Part shown: piece by piece, positions 1 through 5,202 of the stretch
How the letters are laid out: every line of letters begins with the position of its first letter
Position numbering within the stretch: position 1 is the first letter of the stretch
Notes under the pieces: model-generated
Told to the model about the DNA's origin: nothing
Seen by the model: the letters and a program-made list of their open reading frames with translations, nothing else
Databases searched by the model: none
Assembly (NCBI RefSeq): GCF_030825805.1
Contig: NZ_JAPJPF010000041.1
Span: 1 to 17,236 of the forward strand
Origin: Streptococcus sp.
GTDB lineage: Bacteria; Bacillota; Bacilli; Lactobacillales; Streptococcaceae
Reading direction: 5' to 3'
Length of the DNA stretch: 17,236 nucleotides
Position numbers and translations under genes: made by a program

Positions 1-56
1 GCGTAGTAGAGCCCACTCAACCACTGCGTCTTGCTCGACAATCCAAAGACAATTGC

Positions 57-88
57 GAGGCTAGGACTTTTGTCCCAGCCTCTTTTTT
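57..88 (+). terminator. Intrinsic terminator of an upstream gene outside the window
   Basis: A stem formed by GAGGCT and GGAC on the left and GTCC and AGCCTC on the right encloses a TTTT loop and is followed by TCTTTTTT. It would end transcription arriving from the left. No coding frame is convincing in bases 1-56; one frame stays open there but has no start or recognisable product. Confidence 0.8.
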
Positions 89-163
89 CTGGCTTAATTT
101 TACAAATTGGGAATTACATATAATTATTTGAAAAAATAAAAATAGTTAGTTACAATAAAAATG

Positions 164-177
164 TAAAAGCGCTTACT
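164..177. promoter_or_regulatory. Possible CcpA cre-like site
   Basis: TAAAAGCGCTTACT matches 12 of 14 positions of the symmetric cre form TGAAAGCGCTTTCA, with the central GCGC intact. It lies about 200 bases upstream of the CPBP gene in an AT-rich spacer. No clear -35/-10 pair was found beside it, so its target is uncertain and it could be chance. Confidence 0.3.
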
Positions 178-253
178 CGATTATTGGGGAGGTTAATATT
201 GTAAGATATCTGTGTTTCTTTCTTGAGATAGGAGGATTTTTAGGAAAGATAAA

Positions 254-322
254 ATGTCAGAACAAGTATATGCAAAGAATCTCAGCATTTCCGCTTTAAG
301 TTTCAGAAAAATAATTAAGTGA
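254..322 (+). CDS. Possible 22-aa peptide upstream of the CPBP gene
   Basis: An ATG at 254 opens 22 codons ending in TGA at 320-322. An AGGAAAG ribosome-site-like run lies 5 bases before it, and a stronger GGAGG lies at 231-235. The predicted peptide starts MSEQVYAKNL, ends in FRKIIK and is basic at its C terminus. It has no double-glycine leader and matches no family I recognise. Its position directly before a CPBP gene suggests a small leader or bacteriocin-like peptide, but a chance ORF is equally possible. Confidence 0.2.
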   Translation: MSEQVYAKNLSISALSFRKIIK

Positions 323-372
323 ATTAAGCAATGATTGAAATATTAAAAATGGTTTATTGGAGGTAGTTAAAA

Positions 373-990
373 ATGAAAGAAAAATATAAAGTGACTGGGC
401 AGTTATTTTTACTCTCAAATTTACCGATTTGTTGTTTTATTTTGAAAGATATTTCATTAGTCTATGCTAGGTTGCTATTTGTACTTTTCTTATTTTTTAC
501 ATTATATTTCTCTTATAAAATAAGCATAAAACATAATGTCATTAATCGTATTCAGAAACTAGAGTGGAACAAAGTATTTTATTGCTTAGCATTCGCTGTT
601 TTGTTAAGACTCATAGTTCATTTGTATTTAAGCATTTTTGGAGATACCCAAAATGATGCGTTATTACAAATTTTAAAAGATATTATGGGCGTAGAGTTAT
701 TCAATTTTTATGCAATTTTCGTAGGACCAGTTTTAGAGGAATTAACTTTTCGTGGTGCAATAATGAATTATTGCTATAATATGAGCAGGAAAGGTTTCAT
801 CATATCAAATATATTGTTTGGATTTGTGCATTGTATGAACGAACCTAGTATTGGAATTTTTATTAGATCGATTTTACTGTATAGTTTGTTAGGCGGTATA
901 ATGTCTTACATTTATTATAGAACTAAAAGGATAGAATACTCTGTACTAATTCACATGCTTGCTAATTTTTTGGCTGTAATAGATTTTTAA
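373..990 (+). CDS. CPBP family intramembrane metalloprotease-like protein (Abi/CAAX type)
   Basis: A 205-aa multi-pass membrane protein. The CPBP signature is complete: Glu122-Glu123 with Arg127 (motif EExxxR), His153 in a FGFVH segment, and His194 with Asn198 (HxxxN) near the C terminus. These are the residues that coordinate metal in the Rce1/CAAX-protease fold. Hydrophobic segments lie near residues 9-50, 70-90, 108-121, 143-155 and 163-181. GGAGGT at 359-364 sits 8 bases before the ATG. In streptococci and lactobacilli such proteins often confer self-immunity to bacteriocins (PncO and PlnI types). No intact bacteriocin precursor is visible beside it, only short peptides upstream, and decayed sequence follows directly. 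Family is secure; role and substrate are inferred. Confidence 0.85.
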   Translation: MKEKYKVTGQLFLLSNLPICCFILKDISLVYARLLFVLFLFFTLYFSYKISIKHNVINRIQKLEWNKVFYCLAFAVLLRLIVHLYLSIFGDTQNDALLQILKDIMGVELFNFYAIFVGPVLEELTFRGAIMNYCYNMSRKGFIISNILFGFVHCMNEPSIGIFIRSILLYSLLGGIMSYIYYRTKRIEYSVLIHMLANFLAVIDF

Positions 991-1360
991 TTATGTATTC
1001 TAATTTTTTTTATATTTGTAATTTTATGTAAGGTTTTGCTCAAGAGACCACTAATAAATATGACTGGAGTAATGTTGGCAGCTAAAGAAATGTTCTTCAA
1101 AATAGAAAATATCCTCCGTGAGCAAGGAGTACTTGAAAAGTTTGAAGAGGAAAATGGAAAAATAACTGGTCATATGATGATTACGATGACGGAAATACCT
1201 CCTGAATAATGAAGTTACACTGTCTAAACAGGATCTTATAGATGAAAATATCGAATTATTAGTAGTAGATGGTCAGTTAAAAGGAGTCGTGAAGGATGTC
1301 AAAGGCAGTCCGAATGCAGAAATTGTTTATAATGTTAACTTGAGTAAAGCGAACGGATGA
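991..1360 (+). pseudogene. Frameshifted remnant of an unrecognised membrane-anchored protein
   Basis: Directly behind the CPBP stop codon, and in the same frame, about 70 codons stay open to TAA at 1207-1209. They encode a hydrophobic segment (FFIFVILCKVLL) followed by a charged stretch with KEMFFKIENILREQG and KFEEENGKITG. From about 1185 the protein-like reading moves to another frame (YDDYDDGNTS), then to a third that runs to TGA at 1358-1360 and contains EVTLSKQDLIDENIELLVVD and NAEIVYNVNLSKANG. The segments read as one protein broken by at least two frameshifts, with no good start or ribosome site. A single-pass membrane anchor with a small outer domain, between a CPBP gene and a SUKH gene, would fit a decayed immunity protein. 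The family is not recognised. Confidence 0.5.
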
Positions 1361-1361
1361 A

Positions 1362-1469
1362 ATGACTTTATCTAATCAAGAAATAAAAAAATCCAATTCC
1401 ATACTAAAAATAATATTAGAAAAAGTAAAGATGCAAGTCTGTCAATATTTTGAACATATTTTGGGATGA
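1362..1469 (+). pseudogene. Short open stretch, probably part of the decayed block
   Basis: An ATG at 1362 begins 35 codons ending in TGA at 1467-1469. The peptide starts MTLSNQEIKK and contains ILKIILEKVKMQVCQYFEHI. It has no ribosome binding site, and its start lies two bases past the stop of the frame before it. It may be a further fragment of the decayed gene or a chance frame. The rest of 1361-1508 is AT-rich and shows nothing else apart from the ribosome site of the next gene. Confidence 0.2.
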
Positions 1470-1508
1470 AAATTCGAAGGGTAAGAGAAATCAAAAAAGG
1501 AGGTTCTT

Positions 1509-2096
1509 ATGTGTATAGTTAACCAAGTTAGGAAAATAGCAACTTATATTTGTGAAGCTTTTGAAGACTGGGGTTTGGATGATCCTGTAGAGGAAGGATA
1601 CCTGGAAGATTATCAGGAAATTTCTGGAGCATCTGAGGAGGAAATTCAGGAGTTTGAGAAGAGAATTGGAATTTCTCTCCCAAATGAGCTTAAGGAAGTC
1701 TATCGTTACAAAAACGGCAGTAAATTCTTAGCAGTCCTACCCTGTGTGATTGGCCAAAGAGAAATGGCTTTCTCTTTGATGAGCCTACAAGAGATTGAGT
1801 CGATAAAAAAATTTTTTCAAAATAGGGATGCTCTGTTGACGGAATTTCCTGACTATTTTTCAAGCCAAGATGTTGAAGAAATGCGTGATAGCAGAGTTAA
1901 ACCCTATCTTTTTAATAAAAAATGGCTTCCTTTCGCGGAGTATTGCGATTCTTGTTATCTCATGCTTGATTTTGATCCAGACCAGGAAGGGCAAGAAGGG
2001 CAGATAATCTGCTACATTCATGACCCTGATGAAATTATCTATGTGGCAGAAAGTTTTACGGAGCTGATCGAGGGGATAATGGAAGTGATCGTATGA
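1509..2096 (+). CDS. SMI1/KNR4 (SUKH) family protein, probable toxin-immunity type
   Basis: A 195-aa soluble, acidic protein with the SUKH core at residues 43-71: a helix with EEEIQEFEKRIGISLP followed by NELKEVYRYKNGS, the usual turn after the Leu-Pro motif. A second conserved part near 138-172 contains WLPFAEY and LMLDFDP, typical of the domain's later strands. AAAGGAGG at 1496-1503 sits 5 bases before the ATG. In bacteria SUKH proteins are commonly immunity factors that neutralise polymorphic toxins, often nucleases delivered by type VII or contact-dependent systems. No toxin gene is present here, so this looks like an orphan or remnant immunity gene. The downstream frame continues in protein-like fashion, so the C terminus may be altered. 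Confidence 0.85.
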   Translation: MCIVNQVRKIATYICEAFEDWGLDDPVEEGYLEDYQEISGASEEEIQEFEKRIGISLPNELKEVYRYKNGSKFLAVLPCVIGQREMAFSLMSLQEIESIKKFFQNRDALLTEFPDYFSSQDVEEMRDSRVKPYLFNKKWLPFAEYCDSCYLMLDFDPDQEGQEGQIICYIHDPDEIIYVAESFTELIEGIMEVIV

Positions 2097-2322
2097 AAGA
2101 GGGCAGTATATTGTCCCAGATGTTTCAGAATGGTTTGAGAGAATGAAGTAAAATGGTTTTAGGGACCTGCAATTACTTTGCTCAATTTCAGTAAAAGCCC
2201 GAGTGTTGTTTGAATTGGATGGCAACCACTGCACTCTAAGTGTTCATTCAAAAGAATTACTATACTTACAGAGAGCACCTTTCGAGGTGCTTTTTCCTAT
2301 ACCCAAACTAAATCAAAGATAA
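2089..2322 (+). pseudogene. Broken frame behind the SUKH gene
   Basis: Shifted by one frame relative to the end of the SUKH gene, a frame reads SYERGQYIVPDVSEWFERMK to a TAA at 2149-2151. The same frame then continues open to TAA at 2320-2322, passing through VKARVLFELDGNHCTLSVHS. No start codon or ribosome site precedes it. It may be the original C-terminal extension of the SUKH protein after a frameshift, or the rest of a second small gene. The last part overlaps the terminator at 2274-2295 and is probably not protein-derived. Confidence 0.4.
2274..2295 (+). terminator. Intrinsic terminator of the SUKH gene
   Basis: AGCACCT and AGGTGCT form a perfect 7-bp stem closing a TTCG tetraloop, followed by TTTTT. 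It faces the reverse-strand terminator of the CsbD gene, so the two convergent units are insulated from each other. Confidence 0.9.
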
Positions 2323-2324
2323 AC

Positions 2325-2371
2325 AAAAAACCACCCTATCTTCCACAGGCAAACGTGACGGTAGAAAATAG
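2325..2371 (-). terminator. Probable terminator of the CsbD gene
   Basis: On the reverse strand CTATTTTCTAC pairs with GTGGAAGATAG over 11 positions, including two G-U pairs, with a 14-base loop. A TTTTTT run follows 5 bases after the stem. The position just past the CsbD stop supports the assignment; the gap before the T-run makes it less than ideal. Confidence 0.55.
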
Positions 2372-2393
2372 AGTAGCTTTAGAACGTTAACGA

Positions 2394-2597
2394 TTAGTTA
2401 TCGTCTTTGTGAAGGATGTTTTTCACGCCGTTGATAGCTCCTTCGACAGCTTCTTTTGCGTCTTCAACGACTTCTTTTGCTTTTGATGCAACTTTTTCAG
2501 CAACGCCTTCAGCTTCTGTTTTTTTATCGCCGGTTACTTTACCGAGACCTTCTTTAACAGAACCTTTAACTTGGTTTAATTTATCTTCTAATGACAT
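2394..2597 (-). CDS. CsbD family general-stress protein
   Basis: A 67-aa hydrophilic protein that is almost entirely Lys, Glu, Ala, Val and Gly, starting [20 protein letters not shown]. This is the CsbD signature: an N-terminal KxxQxKGxxKExxGKxTGD motif at about residues 5-24, then Ala/Glu/Lys repeats that should form an amphipathic helix. On its own strand CGGAGGTGA precedes the ATG closely. CsbD proteins are abundant stress-induced small proteins in Bacillus and lactic acid bacteria; their molecular function is unknown. It is transcribed alone, against its neighbours. The leader contains a 10-bp inverted repeat. A plus-strand frame over the same bases has no start signals and is a shadow. 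Confidence 0.9.
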   Translation of the reverse strand: MSLEDKLNQVKGSVKEGLGKVTGDKKTEAEGVAEKVASKAKEVVEDAKEAVEGAINGVKNILHKDDN

Positions 2598-2616
2598 AGT
2601 GTCACCTCCGTTAAGT

Positions 2617-2682
2617 AAATAGTTTTTTTAATCTGAATTCAAGACAGTTCATTTAAAAAATTAAAACTATTTAGCTCAGATT
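2617..2682. repeat. Interleaved inverted repeats upstream of the CsbD gene
   Basis: AAATAGTTTT (2617-2626) has its perfect complement AAAACTATTT at 2663-2672, and AATCTGA (2630-2636) has TCAGATT at 2676-2682. The two pairs alternate rather than nest, so in RNA they could only both form as a pseudoknot. In DNA they may be operator half-sites in the CsbD promoter region. No consensus promoter was identified for this gene. Confidence 0.4.
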
Positions 2683-2730
2683 AATATAAGTATATGCCTT
2701 CTGAAATGGGAAGTCAAATATTCGCTACGG

Positions 2731-2840
2731 TATTTTGAAAGTGGGAAGGAGTCATGATGAGATAGCAACTAATGATGGATGAATAGGTCCTTGCCTTGTT
2801 TTTAATTGAAGAAGCATAGATCTTCCGCTACTTCAAAATA
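2731..2840. repeat. Imperfect inverted repeat in the long spacer
   Basis: TATTTTGAAAGTGGGAAG at 2731-2748 is imperfectly complementary to the segment at 2822-2840, which reads TATTTTGAAGTAGCGGAAG on the other strand. The 2622-2983 spacer otherwise has no credible gene. One reverse-strand stretch of about 21 codons inside the repeat has no signals. It could be the trace of a small lost element. Confidence 0.3.
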
Positions 2841-2983
2841 AAATCGTCCAGGTGATTAAGGAATAATATAGTGTAGCATCGTCAGGCTAGAAAATCTAAA
2901 TGGCTGTTTTCTCCTAGCAAAGTGGAGTAAAAAACAAAAGAAGATGCCACTTTCTGTTCAAAAAGGGACAATTTAGGAGTTTG

Positions 2984-3013
2984 TTGATTTAAAGATTTTT
3001 CGTGTGCTATACT
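2984..3013 (+). promoter_or_regulatory. Promoter of the bacteriocin-like operon
   Basis: TTGATT at 2984-2989 and TATACT at 3008-3013 are separated by 18 bases, and TGC before the -10 makes it an extended -10. Transcription would begin near 3019-3021, about 57 bases before the peptide gene. No clear ComE/BlpR-type direct repeat was found upstream; only ATTTAGGA and ATTTAAAG-like words occur near 2971-2993. Confidence 0.7.
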
Positions 3014-3016
3014 AAA

Positions 3017-3041
3017 ATTGTCAAAGTTGCAACTAGACAAT
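3017..3041. promoter_or_regulatory. Dyad at the predicted transcription start of the bacteriocin-like gene
   Basis: ATTGTC (3017-3022) and GACAAT (3036-3041) flank the self-complementary core AGTTGCAACT (3025-3034). The near-perfect 25-bp dyad covers the predicted start site and is followed by ATTTTTT. It could be a repressor operator or, as RNA, a weak attenuator hairpin. It matches no regulator site I can name; in particular the half-sites are the wrong way round for a ComR box. Confidence 0.5.
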
Positions 3042-3077
3042 ATTTTTTAATCTAATAAATATAAGGAGGTATTCATA

Positions 3078-3263
3078 ATGAATACAAAGATTTTGGAAGA
3101 ATTTGATAGTTTAGATAGCGATTTTCTCTCAACAGTAGCAGGTGGTGGGGTTTTTAATACTATATATATGGGACCGCCTCCAGTTTCAGGTGGTCCGAAT
3201 GGTTGGGAATACTTCCGTAAGTTGATTGCGCCACTTGAAATGCGAAGTTTCTTCGCAATTTAA
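3078..3263 (+). CDS. Putative bacteriocin or signal peptide precursor with double-glycine leader
   Basis: A 61-aa precursor. Residues 1-23 form a Blp/class II-type leader: MNTKILEEFDSLDSDFLSTVAGG, with the hydrophobic positions Phe9, Leu12, Phe16, Leu17 and Val20 and Gly22-Gly23 at the processing site. Cleavage by a PCAT-type ABC transporter with a C39 peptidase domain would release a mature peptide of about 38 residues starting GVFNTIYMG. That core carries three consecutive prolines, a GGPNG turn and an aromatic WEYF stretch, ends in RSFFAI and has no cysteine. GGAGGT at 3064-3069 lies 8 bases before the ATG. The core does not resemble pediocin-like or standard two-peptide bacteriocins. No transporter gene is in the window, so export would depend on one elsewhere. 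A pheromone role is possible. Confidence 0.75.
   Translation: MNTKILEEFDSLDSDFLSTVAGGGVFNTIYMGPPPVSGGPNGWEYFRKLIAPLEMRSFFAI
3241..3257 (+). other. Hairpin over the last codons of the peptide gene
   Basis: TGCGAAG and CTTCGCA form a perfect 7-bp stem with a TTT loop, 5 bases before the stop codon of the peptide gene. Only AATTT follows at once, while an 8-base T-run lies about 20 bases further on. It may protect the 3' end of a peptide-only mRNA or partly end transcription before the CPBP gene. Confidence 0.45.
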
Positions 3264-3302
3264 TGAGTATCGGCTAAATTTTTTTTGTTGGTGGAGGATG
3301 TT

Positions 3303-4013
3303 ATGAAATATGCCAAACATGGACTTGCTTTACTGTTCCTGTTATATTTATTTGTTTTTGGGATTGAAGGCCTTGGTATCTACCTAACTGGAGTTTTCAA
3401 TGGTGATGTAAGTTTTCTTTATTTCATCTATTTGATTCTCTACTCTTTGCTTCTCATCGGCATTCTATTTTGGTTTAAAAGGCAGAAGATAGTCGTCCGT
3501 TCAAATATACAGAAATGGAAGTGGCACTATCTGGGATATTTTGCTCTGGTGCTCTTGTGGTTCTTTGTTGAAAGATGGGTGCTGCAAACTTTTCAGGATT
3601 TGCTGGTTCCTGTCGTTCATCAAACCAAATTGCCATCCTCCATTTATCTAAATGGCCCTGGTATTTCGGGTATTTTGTTTTTTGTCCTAGCAACTGTTAC
3701 ATCTCCTATGATCGAAGAATTTATTTTTAGAGGCTATCTGATGAATGTCTTCTTTAAAGAAAGTAAGTTTCATTTAGACGTTTTGCTTTCGGGCTTTCTC
3801 TTTGCGGCCTTTCATCTGATCCATCAATATCGGGATCCTGTAACATTTTCTCTTTATTTCTGTTCAGGGCTCTTCTTCGCAGCTGTCTATAAGAAAACTA
3901 AAGATATCCGGTTGCCCATCTTCTTGCATGCCTTTAGCAATTTTCTCACTTTTTGGAAACCGATCTGGATTTTTATCTTCAATTATATCTACTGGCATTT
4001 TCTTGTTAAATAA
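3303..4013 (+). CDS. CPBP family protein, probable bacteriocin immunity
   Basis: A 236-aa multi-pass membrane protein with the full CPBP signature: Glu138-Glu139 and Arg143 (EExxxR), His171 after a GFLFAAF segment, and His209 with Asn213 (HxxxN). Hydrophobic segments lie at about 8-26, 38-58, 76-90, 121-137, 159-173 and 184-195. I chose ATG 3303 because GGAGG at 3293-3297 is 5 bases upstream; an in-frame TTG at 3285 has no ribosome site. It begins 39 bases behind the double-glycine peptide gene with no promoter between, so the two are probably co-transcribed. CPBP proteins in this position (PncO in blp loci, PlnI-type) protect the producer, apparently using the protease residues. Immunity is inferred from family and context. 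Confidence 0.85.
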   Translation: MKYAKHGLALLFLLYLFVFGIEGLGIYLTGVFNGDVSFLYFIYLILYSLLLIGILFWFKRQKIVVRSNIQKWKWHYLGYFALVLLWFFVERWVLQTFQDLLVPVVHQTKLPSSIYLNGPGISGILFFVLATVTSPMIEEFIFRGYLMNVFFKESKFHLDVLLSGFLFAAFHLIHQYRDPVTFSLYFCSGLFFAAVYKKTKDIRLPIFLHAFSNFLTFWKPIWIFIFNYIYWHFLVK

Positions 4014-4073
4014 CCTTGTTTTTGTAGCTGGGCGTGAAATGGGAGTTAGAGGTTGGAGTTGTTTAATGAAACT

Positions 4074-4104
4074 AGGATCACTTTTTAAAAGTGATCTTAT
4101 TTTC
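4074..4104 (+). terminator. Terminator of the bacteriocin-CPBP operon
   Basis: GATCACTT and AAGTGATC at 4076-4096 form a perfect stem around TTTAA, followed by TTATTTTCGTTT. It closes the unit 63 bases after the CPBP stop codon. Confidence 0.8.
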
Positions 4105-4114
4105 GTTTAAGGGG

Positions 4115-4123
4115 TGGTATAAT
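4115..4123 (+). promoter_or_regulatory. Extended -10 promoter of the rhomboid gene
   Basis: TGGTATAAT is a full extended -10 element. The -35 region (about 4095-4100, TCTTAT) is poor and falls within the end of the preceding terminator. The predicted leader is about 48 bases. Confidence 0.6.
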
Positions 4124-4177
4124 GAAAGTATACTCAAGGTGAGACAATTGATTTATTTACAGAAAAGAAGTTTTAAA

Positions 4178-4780
4178 ATGAAAACGATGATAAAAACCTA
4201 TCCTGTTATCAGTACGATAGCTCTAATCTGTTTGTTGCTCGGTTTATTGACTTCCTTTTATGGGGATGCTATGTATAACCTATTGGCTTTTCATTCGAAG
4301 CCGGTGTATGGTTGGCAGTATGTCAGTGGGACCTTGATGCACGGTAGTAAAGGAGCCCCTGTCTGGTTTTTATGGGTCCATTTGATTTTAAACGGACTCA
4401 TGATCCTTCCCTTCGGTGGACTGCTAGAAAGAAAAAGAGGCTCCAGACAAGTCTTAATCGTTTTTGTGACGGCGACAGTCCTCTCTTCCATCGTTTTTCA
4501 CTTCTTAACACGCGGGCAGGACATTCAGGCAACAGGAATCTCTGCCGTCGGCTATGCCTTTGTGACCGGAGGGATTATGCTCCTGCCAAACGTGTGGAAA
4601 GAATTATCACGCACCGTAAAATGGTTTTATCTATTCTTAATTTTTCTATCTAGCCTCATGCTCTTACCAGTAATCACCGGATGGATCTCAACGCTATTGC
4701 ATCTTTCAGGGATTGCGAGTTACCTTGGGGTTTCTATCCTCAGCCACTACCTTAAGAAAAATCGCTTTAGCCATCGTTGA
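4178..4780 (+). CDS. Rhomboid family intramembrane serine protease
   Basis: A 200-aa protein with about six membrane segments. Rhomboid landmarks are present in order: the W46-Q-Y..T52..H55 loop motif, His68 and Asn72 of the oxyanion helix, LPFGGLLER at 77-85, the catalytic Ser122 in GISAVGY (120-126), and the partner His175 in LLHLSG. Ser122 and His175 should form the dyad that cleaves substrates within the membrane. ATG 4178 is preferred: an upstream GTG at 4091 in the same frame lies inside the preceding terminator and before the promoter. An ATG at 4187 is an alternative. The ribosome site (GAAAAGAAG) is weak. The serine motif reads GISA rather than the commoner GxSG. The substrate is unknown. 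Confidence 0.85.
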   Translation: MKTMIKTYPVISTIALICLLLGLLTSFYGDAMYNLLAFHSKPVYGWQYVSGTLMHGSKGAPVWFLWVHLILNGLMILPFGGLLERKRGSRQVLIVFVTATVLSSIVFHFLTRGQDIQATGISAVGYAFVTGGIMLLPNVWKELSRTVKWFYLFLIFLSSLMLLPVITGWISTLLHLSGIASYLGVSILSHYLKKNRFSHR

Positions 4781-4797
4781 TTTATAAAGACTAACAG

Positions 4798-4830
4798 ACA
4801 TTCAAGAGATTTTCTTGGATGTTTTTTATT
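4798..4830 (+). terminator. Terminator of the rhomboid gene
   Basis: ACATTCAAGA pairs with TCTTGGATGT over 10 positions, including one G-U pair, around a 5-base loop. TTTTTTATTT follows. Confidence 0.85.
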
Positions 4831-4878
4831 TATAAACCGAACCTTTTCTAAAACATTTATGCGAAATTAAGGCGATTA

Positions 4879-4887
4879 TGCTACAAT
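4879..4887 (+). promoter_or_regulatory. Extended -10 promoter of the UPF0237-UPF0210 operon
   Basis: TGCTACAAT is an extended -10 element 30 bases before the start codon. No good -35 hexamer is visible at the usual spacing. Confidence 0.6.
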
Positions 4888-4917
4888 GGAAGCAAATAGA
4901 TAGAATGGAGCAGTGAC

Positions 4918-5184
4918 ATGAAAGCAATTATTACAGTCGTTGGAAAAGACCAAAAAGGAATCGTAGCGGGTGTCGCAACGAAAATAGCAGAATTGGGACT
5001 TAATATTGATGATATCTCTCAAACGGTATTGGATGAGTACTTCACCATGATGGCGGTCGTATCGTCAGATGAGAAAAAAGATTTCACCCAGCTTCGTTCA
5101 GAGTTAGAAGAATTCGGTCAGTCTCTGCATGTGAAAATCAATATCCAAAGTGCAGCGATTTTTGATGCTATGCACAATTTGTAA
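4918..5184 (+). CDS. UPF0237 ACT-domain protein
   Basis: An 88-aa single ACT domain covering nearly the whole protein, starting MKAIITVVGKDQKGIVAGVA with the loop typical of ligand-binding ACT folds (DQKGIVAGVATKIAELGLNI). ACT domains usually bind amino acids and form dimers through side-by-side sheets; this family has no attached enzyme domain. GGAG at 4907-4910 is 7 bases before the ATG. The UPF0210 gene starts 18 bases downstream on the same transcript. The conserved pairing implies joint function, perhaps with the ACT protein as ligand sensor of UPF0210. The family is secure; its ligand and role are not established. Confidence 0.9.
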   Translation: MKAIITVVGKDQKGIVAGVATKIAELGLNIDDISQTVLDEYFTMMAVVSSDEKKDFTQLRSELEEFGQSLHVKINIQSAAIFDAMHNL

Positions 5185-5202
5185 GATAGGGGTTGAGAAT
5201 TT

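Noticed and set aside
1860..2234. A 124-codon reverse frame across the end of the SUKH gene
   Set aside because: No ribosome site and no recognisable protein, and it overlaps a well-supported gene.
2416..2622. Plus-strand frame over the CsbD gene
   Set aside because: Ser/Thr/Phe-rich product typical of the complement of a Lys/Glu/Ala gene; the CsbD reading has a family match and a good ribosome site.
2961..2993. ComE/BlpR-type direct repeat upstream of the bacteriocin-like promoter
   Set aside because: ACAATTTAGG at 2968-2977 resembles a half-site, but no second copy lies at the expected distance.
3928..4110. A 60-codon frame over the end of the second CPBP gene
   Set aside because: It overlaps the CPBP gene out of frame and runs through the terminator at 4074-4104.
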